This document shows, one piece after another, positions 7,303 to 9,743 of a DNA stretch of 9,743 nt. Origin of the DNA: an uncultured Clostridia bacterium. GTDB taxonomy: Bacteria > Bacillota > Clostridia > Christensenellales > Aristaeellaceae. The stretch spans positions 1 through 9,743 of the forward strand of contig CAMOUF010000115.1 of the NCBI GenBank assembly GCA_946626395.1, read 5' to 3'. The notes beneath the pieces were generated by a model. The model did not search any database, was not told where the DNA came from, and worked only from the letters and a program-made list of their open reading frames with translations. The translations under genes were made by a program, and so were the position numbers. The first letter of the stretch is position 1. Each line of letters opens with the position of its first letter.

Positions 7303-8277
7303 TCACTCCTGAAACAATTGATTCCTGTAATCGAACACCGGCAGGCCCTTTTTGAACGTCAGCGCCATGATATAGGCGTGGCGGTTGGGGTCGTAAAGAG
7401 GATCGCCAATGATTTCGTCGTAAGGCCGGGCGTGGTAAGCCATATAGGCGTTGCCTTCCTCATCCCGGAAAAAGCTGTTGTGGCCGGGGCCGAACAGGCC
7501 CTTCTTTTCATCAGTGTGAAGCACTGGGGCGTTCATCTTGTGCCAGGCGGAAATGTCCATCAGATCGGCGTCCTTGTTCGCCCACAGCAGCCCCATGCAG
7601 TAGGCAGGCCCTGTGTCGCTGGCGGAATAGGTCAGGCACACTTTGTCCCCGCAGTCCAGGAAGGCGGGCCCTTCATTGACCCAGAAGCCGTGGCGCTCCC
7701 AGGGGTAGGTGGGGCAGGTCAAAAGCATCTGGGGGGTTTTCAGGGTCAGGGCGTCCGCCATTTCGGCGATATACAGATTGGAAATTTTCTTGCCCACGCT
7801 GACCTTTTCCGCCCATACGCAATAGCGGCGGCCATTGTGGGCAAAGGTGGTCATATCCAAAGAAAAATCCTTGAAGCTGAATTTGTCGTCCCGGGCGGGG
7901 GTCAGCATGCCGCATTCCGTCCAGGGGCCCGAAAGGGGATCGCCGCTTTCGCATTTCAGCGCCCAGGGCCTGATTTTCCAGATATGCTCCTTTTCCCCGG
8001 CGGCAAAATAAACGTACCAAACGCCGTCGATCCGGTGCAGCTCCGGGGCCCAGATATGCTTGCTCATGACGCCTGTTTCATGGGCCTGCCAGATCACGGT
8101 CTCCCCCGCGTCCCTCAGGCCCTTTAGGCTGCCTGAACGGCGCAGGACGATCCGATCATATTCCGGCACGGACGCGGTGAAATACCAGGTTCCGTCCACC
8201 TGGGTCACAAAGGGGTCGGCTCGCTGAGCAATAAAAGGCGCGTTCCATTTGGTTTTCTTGTATTGATTCTGATTCAT
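7303..8277 (-). CDS. GH43 glycoside hydrolase, probable exo-alpha-L-arabinofuranosidase
   Basis: A 324-aa single-domain five-bladed propeller enzyme. The three GH43 acidic residues are in the expected places: D21 in QRADPF (base), D141 in FSLDMT (pKa modulator) and E202 in WVNEGP (acid). Other conserved blocks are TASVPEYDRIVLRR (34-47), HIWAPELHRIDGVWYVYFAAG (74-94), YSASDTGPAYCMGLL, FGPGHNSF and YHARPY. The spacing and motifs resemble exo-1,5-alpha-L-arabinofuranosidases of the Streptomyces Araf43A type; the subfamily is from memory and unchecked. Inverting release of terminal arabinose from arabinan or arabino-oligosaccharides is the likely reaction. There is no signal peptide or carbohydrate-binding module, so it is probably cytoplasmic. 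AAGGAGG (8283-8289) is 5 nt before ATG. It is the first gene of a tight pair with the heparinase-like gene, and repeat copy B lies just upstream. Confidence 0.9.
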   Translation of the reverse strand: MNQNQYKKTKWNAPFIAQRADPFVTQVDGTWYFTASVPEYDRIVLRRSGSLKGLRDAGETVIWQAHETGVMSKHIWAPELHRIDGVWYVYFAAGEKEHIWKIRPWALKCESGDPLSGPWTECGMLTPARDDKFSFKDFSLDMTTFAHNGRRYCVWAEKVSVGKKISNLYIAEMADALTLKTPQMLLTCPTYPWERHGFWVNEGPAFLDCGDKVCLTYSASDTGPAYCMGLLWANKDADLMDISAWHKMNAPVLHTDEKKGLFGPGHNSFFRDEEGNAYMAYHARPYDEIIGDPLYDPNRHAYIMALTFKKGLPVFDYRNQLFQE

Positions 8278-8294
8278 GGAAACCTCCTTACGGT

Positions 8295-8412
8295 TAAATT
8301 GATAGTGAGGAGTGAGGAGTTAGGAGTGATGAGTTGAAAACTGTGCGATAATAAGTGCGGTACGACAAGCGCAAACTAATAACTCCTCACTCCTCGCTCC
8401 TAACTCCTCACG
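8295..8412. repeat. Heptad-built inverted-repeat element, copy B
   Basis: The left arm (8304-8336) reads AGTGAGG, AGTGAGG, AGTTAGG, AGTGATG, AGTTG. The right arm, read on the minus strand from 8410, is TGAGG, AGTTAGG, AGCGAGG, AGTGAGG, AGTTATT, AGTTTGCGC. It is the reverse orientation of copy A, with a core about 20 bp longer between AGTTGAA and GCGCAAAC. The left boundary is set from TAAATTGATAGTGAGG (8295-8310), similar to the ends of copy A. The right end overlaps the last codon and TGA stop of the U32 gene. The longer core holds TATTAT (8353-8348, minus strand), 15 nt from TTGCGC (8374-8369), a weak promoter-like pair pointing at the GH43 gene. Confidence 0.85.
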
Positions 8413-9640
8413 TCTTTGCCTGATGGTTCCGGTTAGGGCCCCGGACAAAATCCCCCGGCGCGGCGGGGTGCGGCAGGGGCACGATGACCCGCTGGCCCGC
8501 TACGGACACGGTGTCCTTTTCTTCGCCGGTGTCAGCCAGGGTGATGCGCTCCACGGCGAAGGGGAAGGACCCGCCCGGGCACAGCAATTCCAGAGTGTCC
8601 CCCACGTAAAAGCGGTTTTTCAGCTGCAGCACCGCCTGCCCCTCCCGCCAAGCTTCCACCTGGGCCACGTATTCCATTTCCTGGCTGAACCCCGCCGCCC
8701 CGGCAGCGGGAGAAGGGGGGCCAAAGTAAAAGCCGGTGTTGAAGGCCCGGTGGCTGCCCTTGAGCAATTCCCCTTCCAGCTCCGGCAGCAGGGCGCGGTA
8801 TTTTTCCCGGCTCTCCGCCAGGGCGTCCAGGGCCCTGCGGTACGCCCCTACCACGGTGGCCACGTAATATTCCGTTTTCATGCGGCCCTCGATTTTCAGG
8901 CTGCCGATGCCCGCGCCGATCAATTCCGGCAGGTGGGACAGCATGTTCAAATCATAGGCCGAAAGAAGATAGGCGCCCCGCGCATCTTCTTCGATGGGCC
9001 AGTATTCCCCGGGGCGCTTTTTTTCCACCAGGGCGTATTCCCAGCGGCAGGGCTGGGCGCAGGCCCCCCGGTTGCCGCCCCGGCCGGTGAGATGGTCGCT
9101 GAGCATGCAGCGGCCGGAATAGCTCATGCACATGGCCCCGTGCACGAAGGCTTCCAGCTCCAGGTCCTTGGGCAGCGCCTTCCGCAGGGCGGCGATGCGC
9201 TCCAGAGACAGCTCCCTGGCCAGCACGATCCGCTCCGCTCCCTGCTCATCATAAAACCGGGCCGCGGCGGCATTTAAGGTATTGGCCTGGGTGCTGATGT
9301 GCAGCCTGAGCCCCGGCGCCTCCCGGCGCAGGGTCAGAAAGGCCCCCAGATCGCTGACCAGGGCCGCGTCCACTCCCATTTTCCAGGCCCGTTGGGCCGT
9401 GGCCGCCAAGGCGGGCAGCTCATCCTCGTAGGGCAGGATGTTCAGGGTCAGATAGAATTTTTTCCCCTGGCTGTGGAGCAGCGCCAGAGCCTCCTCCAAT
9501 TCCTCCCAGGAAAAGTTTCCCGCGTAAGCCCGCAGGCCAAAGGCGGGCAGCGCGCCGTATACCGCGTCGGCCCCGAAGCGCACGGCGGCCTTGAGCTGGG
9601 CTATGCCCCCCGCCGGGGCAAGCAATTCAGGCAGTTTCAT
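8408..9640 (-). CDS. U32-family protein, probable Fe-S RNA hydroxylase type
   Basis: A 410-aa cytoplasmic protein of the U32 'peptidase/collagenase' family. Blocks: LLAPAGG (6-12), FGADAVYGA (22-30), the HISTQ motif (114-118), VHGAMCMSYSGRCMLS (166-181), NRGACAQPC (190-198), and the later SLKIEGRMKTEYYVA. Cysteines C171, C178, C194 and C198 match the four-Cys pattern that holds a [4Fe-4S] cluster in characterised relatives. Those act in RNA or quinone hydroxylation (TrhP: tRNA 5-hydroxyuridine; RlhA: 23S rRNA; UbiU/UbiV), so a protease role is doubtful. The length is close to Bacillus YrrO/TrhP2. I chose ATG 9640 because GGGAGA (9650-9645) is 7 nt upstream and the family's N-terminus starts there. 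The longer frame to 9715 would begin inside the promoter. The stop TGA and last codon lie in repeat copy B, so the C-terminus may have been altered by insertion. Confidence 0.9.
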   Translation of the reverse strand: MKLPELLAPAGGIAQLKAAVRFGADAVYGALPAFGLRAYAGNFSWEELEEALALLHSQGKKFYLTLNILPYEDELPALAATAQRAWKMGVDAALVSDLGAFLTLRREAPGLRLHISTQANTLNAAAARFYDEQGAERIVLARELSLERIAALRKALPKDLELEAFVHGAMCMSYSGRCMLSDHLTGRGGNRGACAQPCRWEYALVEKKRPGEYWPIEEDARGAYLLSAYDLNMLSHLPELIGAGIGSLKIEGRMKTEYYVATVVGAYRRALDALAESREKYRALLPELEGELLKGSHRAFNTGFYFGPPSPAAGAAGFSQEMEYVAQVEAWREGQAVLQLKNRFYVGDTLELLCPGGSFPFAVERITLADTGEEKDTVSVAGQRVIVPLPHPAAPGDFVRGPNRNHQAKT

Positions 9641-9686
9641 GGATTCTCCCGTTTCCCAAAGTATTCGGCATTTCCTCGCCGCTTGT

Positions 9687-9715
9687 ATCTTACTACATTC
9701 GGGAAAGGAGGGCAA
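9687..9715 (-). promoter_or_regulatory. Candidate sigma-A promoter for the U32 gene
   Basis: On the minus strand TTGCCC (9715-9710, 4 of 6 to TTGACA) is followed after exactly 17 nt by TAAGAT (9692-9687, 4 of 6 to TATAAT). Transcription would start near 9680, giving a leader of about 40 nt before ATG 9640 with its GGGAGA site. The correct spacing supports it; the match is moderate. Confidence 0.5.
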
Positions 9716-9731
9716 GGAAATTCTTCCCGAA
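9698..9731. promoter_or_regulatory. Inverted repeat spanning the U32 promoter, possible operator
   Basis: TTCGGGAA (9698-9705) and TTCCCGAA (9724-9731) are perfect 8-bp reverse complements separated by 18 nt, with centres 26 bp apart. They straddle the -35 of the candidate promoter. Each half also has a TTCnnGAA form. This fits a dimeric repressor or activator site, but no regulator gene is present and chance is possible. Confidence 0.35.
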
Positions 9732-9743
9732 AAATATTCCCTA

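Noticed and set aside
6805..8127. Long plus-strand frame (440 aa) opposite the GH43 and heparinase-like genes
   Set aside because: It spans two well-supported minus-strand genes and has His/Gly/Gln-rich antisense composition without domains. The frames at 5632-6768 and 8423-9277 are shadows for the same reason.
5376..8412. Composite transposon carrying the GH43-heparinase pair
   Set aside because: No transposase gene and no outer target duplication are visible. The flanking elements alone do not prove mobility.

Overview
The window looks like chromosomal DNA from a gut-type anaerobic Bacillota (Clostridia). Strong AAGGAGG-type ribosome binding sites, a WG-repeat protein, a single-frame LarC, GH43 and heparinase II/III-like enzymes without signal peptides, and a U32 protein with four cysteines all fit that. 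No rRNA or tRNA gene was seen, so the assignment is an inference. No mobile-element protein, CRISPR array or phage gene was seen.

Layout. Positions 1-1266 (+) hold the 3' part of a WG-repeat gene that enters from the left edge. It ends at a strong rho-independent terminator (1353-1379). About 490 bp without a gene follow, with a second hairpin at 1543-1587. Everything else is on the minus strand, so transcription runs right to left. In that order: a U32-family protein (start 9640) with its own candidate promoter; repeat copy B (about 8295-8412); a GH43 glycosidase and a heparinase II/III-like protein only 6 nt apart; repeat copy A (about 5376-5476); an M28 metallopeptidase; a possible 50-aa small protein (3882-4034); an SDR oxidoreductase; and larC, which converges on the WG-repeat gene.

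How the genes may work together. The GH43 and heparinase-like pair reads as a cytoplasmic two-gene unit acting on imported, arabinose- and possibly uronate-containing oligosaccharides. The SDR and larC are adjacent (39 nt apart) and probably co-transcribed. LarC is the cyclometallase that inserts nickel into the pincer cofactor of LarA-type racemases and epimerases; larA, larB and larE are not in the window. The U32 and M28 genes look like separate functions.

The most unusual non-coding feature is the pair of roughly 100-120 bp elements built from a 7-bp repeat (AGTKAGG-like) arranged as inverted arms. The two copies face opposite ways and bracket the glycan-enzyme pair. Copy B also supplies the stop codon of the U32 gene. 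I did not find clear evidence of a wholly new multi-gene system; the repeat family, the small ORF and the orphan larC-SDR pair are the leads worth following.
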